A DNA stretch of 64,000 nt, from contig NZ_AUMU01000007.1 in the NCBI RefSeq assembly GCF_000430845.1, forward strand, positions 186,001-250,000, given 5' to 3'. The stretch's first letter is position 1. Each line of letters starts with the position of its first letter. Of the stretch, positions 1 to 8,215 are shown piece after piece. The DNA comes from Chryseobacterium gregarium DSM 19109 (lineage in GTDB: Bacteria > Bacteroidota > Bacteroidia > Flavobacteriales > Weeksellaceae). The notes under the pieces were generated by a model. The model searched no databases, had not been told where the DNA came from, and worked only from the letters and a program-made list of their open reading frames with translations. The position numbers and the translations under genes are program-made.

Positions 1-643
1 AGTAGATGGGAAATGGGTGGCAATTGATAAAAATGTTCATTTATCTGATAATGTTATAGGAATTGTCGCAGGTTTATCTGCACTAGAAAATGGTGGAGAT
101 ACGGGAAAAGAATTAGTTTCTTACTTTGATAATGCAGATCATGACGTAAGTCTCATGTACGAAAAAAACAGTTTTGAGGCTGGAGTAGAAAAGTCTGACC
201 CTATAAAATTGGATCCAACAATGTCAAGAAAATTACCACAAACAAATGGATTACAGGAATCTCCATTCTTTGTAAATCTCGGACATGAATTAGCACATAA
301 AATGGATCCTTCTAAATATACATTATTCGGGAGCTGGGCTGATCCAACAATAAGCGCAGGCGAAATCTATGCAAGTCATGTAGAAAATAAGATCAGAGCA
401 GAAAATGGATTGCCATTAAGGGTTTCTTATGCTGTCAATTTGAAGAATAAAGTTGCTAATGGAGTCGATCCTAGAACTATACTTATTGACAGTACCGGAA
501 ATAGTGTATATTATAATAATTACGGAAAAAATATACGTTTTGATATGAAATCAAGTGATCCATTAAATGCATACTTGGATTGTATAGGATGTGGAAAGCC
601 CCTAAACAATAGATTTAATTATTATAATAATGCCAAAAAATAA
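1..643 (+). CDS. C-terminal tip of an Rhs-type polymorphic toxin, M91-like metallopeptidase (5' end outside window)
   Basis: The reading frame is open from base 2, so the gene enters from the left and only about 213 residues are visible; a GTG at 17 is probably not the real start. The text just inside the edge (VDGKW) resembles the junction of Rhs/YD-repeat proteins with their toxic tips. A zinc-peptidase motif HELAH lies at bases 284-298, followed by a Glu-rich helix and an ENKIRAENGLPLR stretch, which fits M91/NleD-like effector tips. The likely role is a secreted or contact-delivered protease toxin, which is family inference. The next gene encodes a probable exported partner that may confer immunity. 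The AT-rich composition differs from the core genes further right. Confidence 0.7.
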   Translation, partial: VDGKWVAIDKNVHLSDNVIGIVAGLSALENGGDTGKELVSYFDNADHDVSLMYEKNSFEAGVEKSDPIKLDPTMSRKLPQTNGLQESPFFVNLGHELAHKMDPSKYTLFGSWADPTISAGEIYASHVENKIRAENGLPLRVSYAVNLKNKVANGVDPRTILIDSTGNSVYYNNYGKNIRFDMKSSDPLNAYLDCIGCGKPLNNRFNYYNNAKK

Positions 644-647
644 CGAA

Positions 648-1235
648 ATGAGAACCTTTTTTATATGTGCTATATTACTTGTTTCAAATTCTTGTAATGC
701 TCAAAACAATCGAAATTTAAAAACGAATATTGTTCCATTTTTTAAAATTAACAATCAAGATATTTATAAATGTCGTAAAGAAAGTGAAGACCTTATAAAG
801 GGAAAAACTGAAGAATGGATCACTAAAAATATTTATGATCAGTGTATTGCTCATTATGAATATCTTAAATTTTATGAAAATAATACTTTAAAAATATTAG
901 AAAAGACTTCCTATGAAAAAGACTTTTTAATTATCAATTATATTAGTGATAATTCATATATACCTTATAGAACAAAAACTATTTTAAAGATTGATAACAA
1001 TTATTATGGTATTAGGCATTACACCGATGATAATTTAATTGATAAAGATGAAGAATTTGAAGTCAGTAAATCTGATATTGATAATATACAAAAGATTGAT
1101 GAATATTTAAAAACAGGTAAATCGAAATATGTTGATGATAAAAATACCGGATTGATTGGAAATAATTCACATTGGCATACGATAGAACAAAATGATGGTA
1201 AAATCAAAATGATTGAACTTTTTAGAATTAAATGA
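648..1235 (+). CDS. Small exported/lipoprotein-like protein, candidate immunity protein
   Basis: About 195 residues, family not recognised. I chose the ATG at 648 because it gives a clean signal peptide (MRTFF... ending SCNAQ) and avoids the 14-base overlap with the toxin that a start at 630 would create. The cysteine before NAQ could be a lipobox, so the product is probably periplasmic or a lipoprotein. It begins five bases after the toxin stop, the classic layout of a toxin/immunity pair. It shares a loose pattern (FF near the N terminus, a Tyr-x-x-Cys motif followed by Ser-Glu, a later Cys, then a Lys/Leu-rich segment) with the protein at 1456-2076, suggesting paralogy. The immunity role is inferred from context. 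Confidence 0.6.
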   Translation: MRTFFICAILLVSNSCNAQNNRNLKTNIVPFFKINNQDIYKCRKESEDLIKGKTEEWITKNIYDQCIAHYEYLKFYENNTLKILEKTSYEKDFLIINYISDNSYIPYRTKTILKIDNNYYGIRHYTDDNLIDKDEEFEVSKSDIDNIQKIDEYLKTGKSKYVDDKNTGLIGNNSHWHTIEQNDGKIKMIELFRIK

Positions 1236-1272
1236 TCTGTAGTTATAAGTGGATAATCCTATTCACGAATTC

Positions 1273-1481
1273 GAAAGCTGTTGAAGGTGTAAGATTTACA
1301 AACGGTTTTGATTGATTGTACTGGAAATAGTCTTTACTATAATCAATTTGGAAAAGCTTTAGATAATATACCTATAGATGATAGATCAAATGCTGCAAGG
1401 TCAGTATATGGCACGGCAGATTCACCAATTTTAAAAAGAAGATATAATTATTATAATGTTAAACAGACAAAAAAGAAATAA
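1273..1481 (+). pseudogene. Decayed toxin-tip remnant (second Rhs tail)
   Basis: Bases 1308-1481 read as an open frame of 57 codons beginning LIDCTGNSLYYNQFGK and ending in a Tyr/Asn-rich, Lys-rich tail. This matches the end of the upstream toxin (LIDSTGNSVYYNNYGK ... RFNYYNNAKK). DNA similarity extends back to about 1273, but the frame is broken by a shift near 1305-1310 and there is no start codon, so it is a relic of a tip C-terminus. Its stop overlaps the start of the next gene, as expected for a former toxin/immunity pair whose toxin part has mostly been lost. Homology was judged by eye from protein and DNA matches. Confidence 0.65.
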
Positions 1482-2076
1482 CTATTTTGTAATTTTTATT
1501 ACTTTTCTATGTATGCAATCATGTTATGCCCAAAATCAACAGATTAAAAAGTTCTTTGATAATAAAAAGAAAAATGCATATCAGGATTGTATTAATGACT
1601 CGGAAGTTAATAAGATTAAAAATATAGGTGAAAATAAGGAAATTATAGAATTAATGATTAATGGATGTAAAGATCGGGGCATTATCTTTGACAATTTCAT
1701 AGATGGTACTGTCAGTTTACAAAAATCATTGCTTAATGAAGATGATTTTATTATTTATAATTGGAAAAAATACGACATCCATATTTCTGCTCCTACTGTT
1801 ACGTTGCTTCAAACAGAAAAAACTAATGTAGTAGAATTTACCTACTATGACGAAGTCAATAATAGCGATAACATCATTTTGGAGAGAAAATTATATGAAG
1901 AAAAAGAAGGGAAATTTAAAAATGAACTACTGTATATTCAAGCTAAGTTAAATGGTGAAAAAATAGATGATAGTTTAGCCCGTTACTCACGTAATGATTA
2001 TTATATCATTAGAAGGATTAAAGGAAAATATATTTTTTATACTTTAATTAATAATAGATTGGAACAGTTTCAATAA
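1456..2076 (+). CDS. Exported/lipoprotein-like protein, candidate immunity protein (paralogue of 648-1235)
   Basis: 206 residues with an N-terminal signal (basic MLNRQKRNN, hydrophobic FVIFITFLC, then SCYAQ), consistent with export and possible lipidation at the Cys. The mature part resembles the 648-1235 product in layout: an early FF and a Tyr-x-x-Cys motif followed by Ser-Glu, a second Cys (INGCKD), then a Lys/Leu-rich segment and DDFIIYNW. The start lies inside the decayed toxin tail, so the gene keeps the tip/immunity order although its toxin is broken. It is probably an orphan immunity gene that could protect against kin carrying the matching tip. No named domain was recognised. Confidence 0.55.
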   Translation: MLNRQKRNNYFVIFITFLCMQSCYAQNQQIKKFFDNKKKNAYQDCINDSEVNKIKNIGENKEIIELMINGCKDRGIIFDNFIDGTVSLQKSLLNEDDFIIYNWKKYDIHISAPTVTLLQTEKTNVVEFTYYDEVNNSDNIILERKLYEEKEGKFKNELLYIQAKLNGEKIDDSLARYSRNDYYIIRRIKGKYIFYTLINNRLEQFQ

Positions 2077-2229
2077 AATTTCCTTGCAAGCAAACGTTAT
2101 ATTATTTATCTGATGAACTCTGATGACAATAACAAAGCAGAATTACGAGATAGTGGCACCCAGATTAGTCCTGCTCAAAGAACACAAGTAATTAAACTGG
2201 TTGAAGATCAACAAAAAAAACCTAAGTAA
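2077..2229 (+). pseudogene. Short tail fragment upstream of third immunity-like gene
   Basis: An open frame of 50 codons follows the previous stop and ends at TAA 2227-2229, sharing one base with the ATG of the next gene. From the ATG at 2113 it would encode 38 residues, hydrophilic and Lys/Gln-rich, ending QQKKPK. It has no signal peptide or recognisable domain. Its position, directly overlapping an immunity-like lipoprotein gene, mirrors the 1273-1481 remnant, so I read it as the last residues of another lost toxin tip. A genuine small translated ORF coupled to the downstream gene is the alternative. Confidence 0.4.
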
Positions 2230-2657
2230 TGAAAATATATATAGTGACAGCAATACTTTTGATTTTCTTTTTAACGAGTTGTTCGAATGTAAAATCTGTT
2301 TATGAGGGAAAGTTAGAAATTGATAAAAATGATAGCTCTTCAAAGCTTTTAATAAAACAGCTTAAATTAGGAGAAGAAGAATCAATTATTTATTTTATGG
2401 GAACTTTTGATAATAATGACGTTAAAGTTATTGTCGATGAGAAAATCATACTTGATAGTAAAATGAAAACCATTGAACAGTTAGGGGTTGCGGGTTCATG
2501 TGTAATACAAAACAATGCAGACATTACCATCATTATTGATACTAAAAAAATTATTTTAGATGCTAATCATGTGAAACTTTATAAGTTCATTTATGTTAAA
2601 AAGGAGAATATGAAATATATTGTAACATATACTAACAAAGCATATTCTTTCAGATAG
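2229..2657 (+). CDS. Small lipoprotein, candidate immunity protein
   Basis: 142 residues beginning MKIYIVTAILLIFFLTSCSN, a textbook lipoprotein signal with lipobox LTSC and Cys18 as the lipidation site. The rest is a small, beta-rich hydrophilic protein with no domain I recognise. Its start codon overlaps the stop of the preceding fragment by one base, suggesting translational coupling. It is the third lipoprotein-like gene in 2.7 kb and lies before a strong terminator (2743-2774), so it probably closes the toxin/immunity array. The function is inferred from position only. Confidence 0.55.
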   Translation: MKIYIVTAILLIFFLTSCSNVKSVYEGKLEIDKNDSSSKLLIKQLKLGEEESIIYFMGTFDNNDVKVIVDEKIILDSKMKTIEQLGVAGSCVIQNNADITIIIDTKKIILDANHVKLYKFIYVKKENMKYIVTYTNKAYSFR

Positions 2658-2742
2658 AAACTGGATTAAAGTCCAGATATATTTTGTATTGGGATTAAAA
2701 ATAATTTTTAAAAACGCCTAACCTCACGGATTTGTAACCTGT

Positions 2743-2774
2743 AAACACCACCACTGCAATTTGTGGTGGTGTTT
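2743..2774 (+). terminator. Strong stem-loop terminator
   Basis: A perfect 12-bp inverted repeat (AAACACCACCAC / GTGGTGGTGTTT) with an 8-base loop. It lies 85 bases after the last immunity-like gene and probably ends the transcript of the toxin/immunity array. The 3' arm ends in TTT but no long T run follows, so termination strength is uncertain. Confidence 0.7.
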
Positions 2775-2809
2775 CATTATTTCACTTAATCATATGATTA
2801 TTAAAAACT

Positions 2810-2971
2810 GATATTCAGCATTTCCCAACCGCAGAAGGGTTTTACGATTACCTAAAAGATCAGTATATTTACCAGTACAAGGACCATTTAGATGTAAAAG
2901 ATATGAACAATGGAATAATCTTTTACAAGCTGATCCAGTTTATTTTCCAAGAATTCATTGGTGAGAAATGA
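2810..2971 (+). pseudogene. C-terminal remnant of an unknown gene
   Basis: A 53-codon frame opened by a stop at 2795 and closed by TGA at 2969-2971, without a start codon near its beginning. The translation (DIQHFPTAEGFYDYLKDQYI... FIFQEFIGEK) has the amphipathic, aromatic-rich look of a real globular protein end, not chance coding. No family recognised. It lies just after the terminator of the toxin/immunity array, a place where broken immunity or toxin genes often collect. Confidence 0.35.
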
Positions 2972-2984
2972 AAATGGAGATTTC

Positions 2985-3131
2985 TTAGGTGTTTTCATAG
3001 CGGATCGTTCTTAGGTTCAAAACCACTTTCATCGTATATAAAGACAGCCCAATACATAAGCAAACCAAGGTAAACCAGACCGTCATATCCGTATGCTTAT
3101 CCATTTCAGGATCGCTGTCAGATCCATGTCT
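2985..3131 (-). other. Possible short membrane ORF or gene remnant
   Basis: On the minus strand a 48-codon frame ends at 2985. From its first Met (codon starting at 3104) it would give a 39-residue peptide, MDKHTDMTVWFTLVCLCIGL and onward, with one clear transmembrane segment and a basic tail. It could be a small membrane protein or the end of a decayed membrane protein; upstream the frame closes at once. The rest of 3132-3266 shows nothing I can identify. Confidence 0.25.
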
Positions 3132-3266
3132 TCAAAACAAAACCAGGAGTTTTCATGCTTACAAGCTATTTATCTTTGCTAAAGCGGGTGTTCTTTTTCA
3201 TATTAATAATTTTTCTTAGTAAATTTGACAAAGAGCAACAGATATTCTATCCCGGAAAAGAATATA

Positions 3267-3821
3267 TTATCCGGGGTTACCCGGTACTTTATTCTTGATC
3301 TTTTTCACCCCTCTTTCACTCATGACCTGCGCGGCATCCAGCATTTTTACCAGGTAAATGTATGGAGTGACCAGGTCATAATTAAATTCTTCCTTATAAG
3401 GCGAGAGCGACACATGAACAATCTCATTCAGGAAAAAATCATATTCTTCCGGCGTTTTGCATTCAAATGCTTTTGCAAATACCAGAAACGGATTTTCATA
3501 TTCTTCTTTCGTCAGGGAAGCCTGGCTCATGACCTGCCATTCTTCGGGAGCTTTCTTTACTTTCCATTTTTTTGCTTTGAAGGTCAGCAGATAACCGGCC
3601 CTTATAAATGACCTGGCGGCAGTATGGAAATCAAAAACGTCTCCCGGACGGTCTTTTTTACAGACCTCAGCTTTGTAGACATACAGCATCATCTCACTGA
3701 GTGTGTTTTTATAGTCGTCTACCGTACAATAGGTAAAGAAAACACTGATCAGTTCAAAAGGGTCTTCTATTTCGCAGGCCGCCCAGAAACTGGTTTCCAT
3801 CGGTATTTTTATCTTTTTCAT
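3267..3821 (-). CDS. Conserved hypothetical protein (184 aa)
   Basis: 184 residues, no signal peptide, probably soluble; family not recognised. The opening (MKKIKIPMETSFWAACEIED) is followed by aromatic helices and a basic tail KKIKNKV. That it is a real gene is supported by a second, truncated copy of its C-terminus at 47868-47945 (PYIxxxKMLDAA...ER in both), so the family exists in at least two places in this genome. GC content is higher than in the toxin region to its left. It stands alone, divergent from the XRE regulator. Confidence 0.7.
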   Translation of the reverse strand: MKKIKIPMETSFWAACEIEDPFELISVFFTYCTVDDYKNTLSEMMLYVYKAEVCKKDRPGDVFDFHTAARSFIRAGYLLTFKAKKWKVKKAPEEWQVMSQASLTKEEYENPFLVFAKAFECKTPEEYDFFLNEIVHVSLSPYKEEFNYDLVTPYIYLVKMLDAAQVMSERGVKKIKNKVPGNPG

Positions 3822-4000
3822 AAGGATAGGATTTAAAATGTAAGGACTAAATTCCGGCCTTATGCCTGAATACGCTATACTTTCAGGGAATAAAATATCT
3901 TAGTGAAGGGATATTAAAGGATAATTTTTTAACTTTACCATTCATTCAGACGAATTAACAGGAATGGCTTATCTTTAAGCCTTTAAAATTTTGATAACCT

Positions 4001-4417
4001 ATGGAACAGAAAATACATCAGGGAAGAAACGTGAAACGCTTCAGGGAAATGCTCGGCATCAAGCAGGAGGCTTTGGCCTTTGACCTTGGTGAAGAATGGA
4101 ACCAAAAGAAAATTTCTTTGCTGGAGCAGAAAGATATTGTAGAAGATGATCTGTTGCAAGCCATTTCTAAGACTTTGAAAATTCCTGTTGAAGCTTTTAA
4201 GAACTTTGATGAAGAGGCTGCTATTAATGTAATATCAAATACATTTACAAGTAATGATGAATCAACATTGAATGCCATTAATCCTCATTGTAGTTTTAAT
4301 CCAATTGATAAAGTTGTACAGTTATACGATGAGAAAATTGCCTTATATGAAAGAATGCTGAAAGAAAAGGATGAAATGATGGATAGGCTTGAGAAGCTTA
4401 TTAACAATAAAACATAA
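4001..4417 (+). CDS. XRE-family HTH transcriptional regulator
   Basis: 138 residues. Residues 1-65 look like a lambda-repressor-type helix-turn-helix (GRNVKRFREMLGIKQEALAFDL, then a second helical pair ending LQAISKTLKIPVEAF). The C-terminal third is a charged heptad-like helix (LYDEKIALYERMLKEKDEMMDRLEKLI) that probably dimerises. The likely role is a DNA-binding regulator; its target is unknown. It is a single gene closed by its own terminator, 450 bases upstream of the methyltransferase gene, so it could control that module, but the sequence does not show this. Confidence 0.8.
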   Translation: MEQKIHQGRNVKRFREMLGIKQEALAFDLGEEWNQKKISLLEQKDIVEDDLLQAISKTLKIPVEAFKNFDEEAAINVISNTFTSNDESTLNAINPHCSFNPIDKVVQLYDEKIALYERMLKEKDEMMDRLEKLINNKT

Positions 4418-4444
4418 GTAATTCGGGATAATTACTTTTCATTG

Positions 4445-4475
4445 ATACGGCTTAACTATAATGGTTGAGCCGTAT
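4445..4475 (+). terminator. Rho-independent terminator of the XRE gene
   Basis: A 12-bp stem (ATACGGCTTAAC / GTTGAGCCGTAT, one G-U pair) with a 7-base loop, followed by TTGTTTT. It starts 28 bases after the XRE stop codon. Confidence 0.8.
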
Positions 4476-4868
4476 TTGTTTTCACTGTTGTATCAATGAC
4501 TGAAGTAAATAATTATTTCAAAGGGAAAAAAGAAAGTCCATTGCTAATCTGTAAGATTCCTTGTTCTCTGATACTCTTTTCTTGTAATCGATAATTTTTC
4601 ATTTTTTTAATTTTTGAATTAGAAATGATATCACAGAATTGAGATCATACAGCACAAACAAACCTAGCTTTCAATTTGAATTTATAATTGTTCCTGTAAA
4701 TTTTTGTATTCTTATAAGTGGTGGGAAAAGGTCTTCCTTTTCTAAAGATGGGTGGGAGTATTTATGAAGGGATTAATGCGTAAATAAATTATTTAAGCTC
4801 AATTTTTTAGAAAAAAATTTTTCCTTTTAATTGGAATGATTATATTTAGGTCTTATTGAAAACAAATC
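4476..4868. other. AT-rich intergenic region without a visible gene
   Basis: About 390 bases of AT-rich sequence between the XRE terminator and the methyltransferase start. I see no coding frame with protein-like content. The last 60 bases, with a TATATTTA near 4846, probably carry the methyltransferase promoter, as this is close to the Bacteroidetes -7 consensus. Confidence 0.4.
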
Positions 4869-7511
4869 ATGCTTAGGAAAACAGTCAGCGAAATACATAA
4901 TATACTCACATCTAATTCCTTACCTTCAAATTCAAAAACTTTAATTTTAGACTTTGCAAAAGAATTAGGTTGGAATCCGAGTTATTTTATTCCACCGTCA
5001 AACAACGAAAGTGCTAATGGCTATTTAGTCATTGAACATGGCTTACAAAATTCAGCAATCATTTCATTCCTAAACAAAAGAAATGAAGAACTTACTTCTG
5101 TTGAAGAAGAAACTTTATTATCGTTATCATATAATAATCTTGTTAATTGGCATATTACAATCGATGACAGATATATAAATTATTATTACATATTAAATCG
5201 AGAAAAAAGAAGGTTAGAAACAAGAAAGATAGAAGTTGGAAATGAAGAAGATTCATTAAATGTAGATGCCTTTTATAAGATTATTGAAAGAAAACCTAAC
5301 TCAAATATTAAAGCATTAGATGATGTTTTGATAGAAAATATATCAATTTGGAAAAGAGTAATATCTGCAGAACTAAATAATGATGTAAGTTTGGTTTCGC
5401 TATCACATTTTTTTAATTCCATAATTTTTCTACGTTCAATAGAAGATTTTAAGAAAAGAAGAAATTTAATTGATTTTAAATCCAAAATTCTTGTTGAAAT
5501 TACAGCTGAAAATGAAGACAAAACATTTTTGGAAATCATCAAACTGATTGAAAGCAAATTAGAAATAACAATGCCAAAATTCGTTGTCAAAAAAGAAGAA
5601 TTAGAAATATTTACTAACTTATCTAACTATGATTTAAAAAGAATTTTTAATAGCTTTTATGAAAATGAAAATAATAGATTTAAGTATGATTTTTCTATAA
5701 TAACTAAACAAGCATTAAGTAGAATTTATCAAAAATATGTTTCGCTATTAAGTGTAGATAATTCATATCATTTGCAAGAGAATTTATTTGGATTCTCAGA
5801 CTTTCCCATTGAAACAATAAATAAAGAAGCAGGGGCTTTCTATACACCAGAATATGTAGCTCGTTTTTTTTCTAAATATATTTCAAAATCTTATACATAC
5901 TCTGAATTTAATAACCTTAAGATATTAGATCCTGCAGTTGGATCTGGTATTTTTTTAAGAACTATTTTAGAAAATGAGATTGAAAGAAGATTGGACAATG
6001 ATAATGAATTAGATATAGATAAATTATTTAACAGTGTCGTTGGAGTTGACATTGATAAAAATGCTTGTTTAGCTACTAATTTATCATTAACATTATTAAA
6101 TTACAATTTCAATGATCATACAAATAGACCAAAAGTTTTAAATACCGATGCATTAAGTTTAATTAAGAGAGCTATTAGCAGAAATATTAATGTGGATGTG
6201 ATCATATCTAATCCACCTTATATAAATCAAAATAAACAATCTACAGATTTGGCTGAGTTCTTAAAAGAGATAATGGGTGGAATAAAAAATGGGAAAATTG
6301 ATACATACCATGCTTTTTTAAAATTATCAATTGATTTATTAAAGCCTGGTGGATTAGGTCTTTTTGTTATTCCACATAATTTTTTAGTATCTCAATCATC
6401 AAAAAATTTAAGAAATTATGTTTTAGAGAATTGTTACATTGAATCTGTTGCTGATTTGTCGGCGATAAATGTATTTGAAAATGTCAATACTTATACAATG
6501 CTACTCATTGTAAGAAAGAAAAATAGTGAGTTCCTTAATACCCAAAATACTTGGCTATTAAAATGTCGTGCTTCTGTAGGAGAAGCTTTAAATCAGCTAC
6601 TAAATGAGAGTGAAAATGATACAAATATATATCAAGTTTATAAAGCGACTGATTATTTTAAAAAAGATAGTGAATGGTTTATATTAAATAAGAGAGAATT
6701 TGAGCTATTTGCAAAAATTAAGGAAAATAAAGAAATTAGTGATTATTTAAAGCTAACCCAAGGTGTAGTTACAGGAAAAGACAGTGTTTTTATACGCAAT
6801 TCTAAAGATGTCAGTAAAAAAGAACTTCCAATATATAAAAAACTATTACCTGACAAAAAAATTAATTCTTTTTCATTTGAAAAAAACAGTGATGAATTAA
6901 TATTCTATCCATTTATAGACAATCAATTAATTGATGAAGAAATATTAGCAGAGTATACTGAAACTTGGAAATATTTGAATAAGAATAAAGATCTATTAAA
7001 AGAAAGAGGTAAAGTAAAAAGTTCTCAATTTTTATGGTGGAAATTGCACTCACCTGGTAATGCTCTAGATGCTAGTTCACCAAAAATTGTTTCACCATAT
7101 CTTACAATATCACCAAAATTCTCAATAGATATAAATGGTGAATATATAACATCGCGTTCTCCTTACTTCACATTAAAAGATAAAGATGCTGATATTGATT
7201 TACTATATTATTTTTTGGGAATTCTGAATTCAATTCCATGTTATTGGTGTTTGTCGCTACAATCTCAAAAACAATCCAGTGGATATAATATATTCCCAAT
7301 CAGTTTATTAAAAACCGTACCAACACCAGACCCAACATTAATGGAAAATTCAAGCTTGGTTAGCAAAATGATTCTTGAAGTAAAGAAAAGAATTAATGAA
7401 AAGAATAGTTCTAAACATTTTGAAATTGAAAAAAGAATTAATCAAATATCTTGTGATCTTTATAAATTAACCATTATTGAAAAAGAATTATTAGGTATTT
7501 ATGGCGATTAA
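4869..7511 (+). CDS. N6-adenine DNA methyltransferase, Eco57I/TaqI-like (880 aa)
   Basis: Predicted SAM-dependent DNA methyltransferase. Residues 318-326 contain GAFYTP, the usual lead-in of Eco57I/type I-like enzymes; motif I is DPAVGSG (354-360), a GVDID acidic turn follows, and the catalytic motif IV is NPPY (448-451), typical of adenine-N6 methylation. The C-terminal 300 residues (LTQGVVTGKD..., then SPYLTISPKF and a QSSGYNIFPIS segment) look like a TaqI-type target-recognition domain. The N-terminal 300 residues are not recognised and I see no convincing PD-(D/E)xK nuclease motif, so this is probably not a self-contained type IIG enzyme. The stop overlaps the next gene by 11 bases. Low GC suggests horizontal acquisition. 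Confidence 0.85.
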   Translation: MLRKTVSEIHNILTSNSLPSNSKTLILDFAKELGWNPSYFIPPSNNESANGYLVIEHGLQNSAIISFLNKRNEELTSVEEETLLSLSYNNLVNWHITIDDRYINYYYILNREKRRLETRKIEVGNEEDSLNVDAFYKIIERKPNSNIKALDDVLIENISIWKRVISAELNNDVSLVSLSHFFNSIIFLRSIEDFKKRRNLIDFKSKILVEITAENEDKTFLEIIKLIESKLEITMPKFVVKKEELEIFTNLSNYDLKRIFNSFYENENNRFKYDFSIITKQALSRIYQKYVSLLSVDNSYHLQENLFGFSDFPIETINKEAGAFYTPEYVARFFSKYISKSYTYSEFNNLKILDPAVGSGIFLRTILENEIERRLDNDNELDIDKLFNSVVGVDIDKNACLATNLSLTLLNYNFNDHTNRPKVLNTDALSLIKRAISRNINVDVIISNPPYINQNKQSTDLAEFLKEIMGGIKNGKIDTYHAFLKLSIDLLKPGGLGLFVIPHNFLVSQSSKNLRNYVLENCYIESVADLSAINVFENVNTYTMLLIVRKKNSEFLNTQNTWLLKCRASVGEALNQLLNESENDTNIYQVYKATDYFKKDSEWFILNKREFELFAKIKENKEISDYLKLTQGVVTGKDSVFIRNSKDVSKKELPIYKKLLPDKKINSFSFEKNSDELIFYPFIDNQLIDEEILAEYTETWKYLNKNKDLLKERGKVKSSQFLWWKLHSPGNALDASSPKIVSPYLTISPKFSIDINGEYITSRSPYFTLKDKDADIDLLYYFLGILNSIPCYWCLSLQSQKQSSGYNIFPISLLKTVPTPDPTLMENSSLVSKMILEVKKRINEKNSSKHFEIEKRINQISCDLYKLTIIEKELLGIYGD

Positions 7512-8058
7512 ATATATTTTGGAAACTGAAAAAAGTTTGCAGTCAAGAATTAAATCTATTAAAGAAACATTAAAATTTGTTGTTGCAAATAAGCATACGC
7601 ATGCTAAAAGAGTGCCTGCAACAGATAGTAAGATTATTTTTTGTTTTACTGAAAATGTAATTGCAGATGTAGGACAATTTATCAGTGGAAATGTGCAAGA
7701 AACCTTTAAAACAATCAATCCAAATTTTAATGCGAGTTATTTCGAAATATGGGATAGGAAGGAAAAAAATGAATTTTACTTAAATAAAATATATTTTCAT
7801 CTTTACTCCATTGAAGAAAGGGAAAATAAGGAGTATATTTTACTTCATACTGATCCATGTGATCCTGATTTAACTCATGGAGATTACAAAAGGAGTCCTC
7901 ATTTACATATAAAAAGAACTACAGATCTTAAAATTCCGCATGCTCATTTAGCATTAAATATTAATGATTACGATATAGCATTATCATCAATATCAGAAAT
8001 GGATAAGTGTTTTAAAAATCATATAAATATGTTAGTTAATCAAATTTTGCTACAATAA
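7501..8058 (+). CDS. Unknown protein coupled to the methyltransferase (185 aa)
   Basis: 185 residues, family not recognised. It starts inside the last codons of the methyltransferase gene (11-base overlap, different frame), so the two are almost certainly co-transcribed and translationally coupled. Visible features are a basic N-terminal helix, a CDPDLTHGDYKRSPHLHI segment followed by IPHAHLALN, giving a cluster of four His with nearby Asp that could bind metal, and an amphipathic C-terminal helix. No signal peptide or membrane segment. It may be the effector or a regulatory subunit of the methyltransferase system, but the sequence alone does not decide this. Confidence 0.75.
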   Translation: MAIKYILETEKSLQSRIKSIKETLKFVVANKHTHAKRVPATDSKIIFCFTENVIADVGQFISGNVQETFKTINPNFNASYFEIWDRKEKNEFYLNKIYFHLYSIEERENKEYILLHTDPCDPDLTHGDYKRSPHLHIKRTTDLKIPHAHLALNINDYDIALSSISEMDKCFKNHINMLVNQILLQ

Positions 8059-8215
8059 TAACTATCATATATAAAAAACTATAATAAACAAATATTTAAA
8101 ATCTGAAAAATTCAATATAATAACAAGCTAAATGAATTTAAATTTAGATTAGCAACCATTACGTAATCAGGAAAAAGATAAGATTTAATCGAACAAATTT
8201 TAGAACAATATAACA

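Noticed and set aside
3225..3611. 128-codon + strand frame
   Set aside because: Antisense to the 184-aa gene, for which a second partial copy supports the minus strand.
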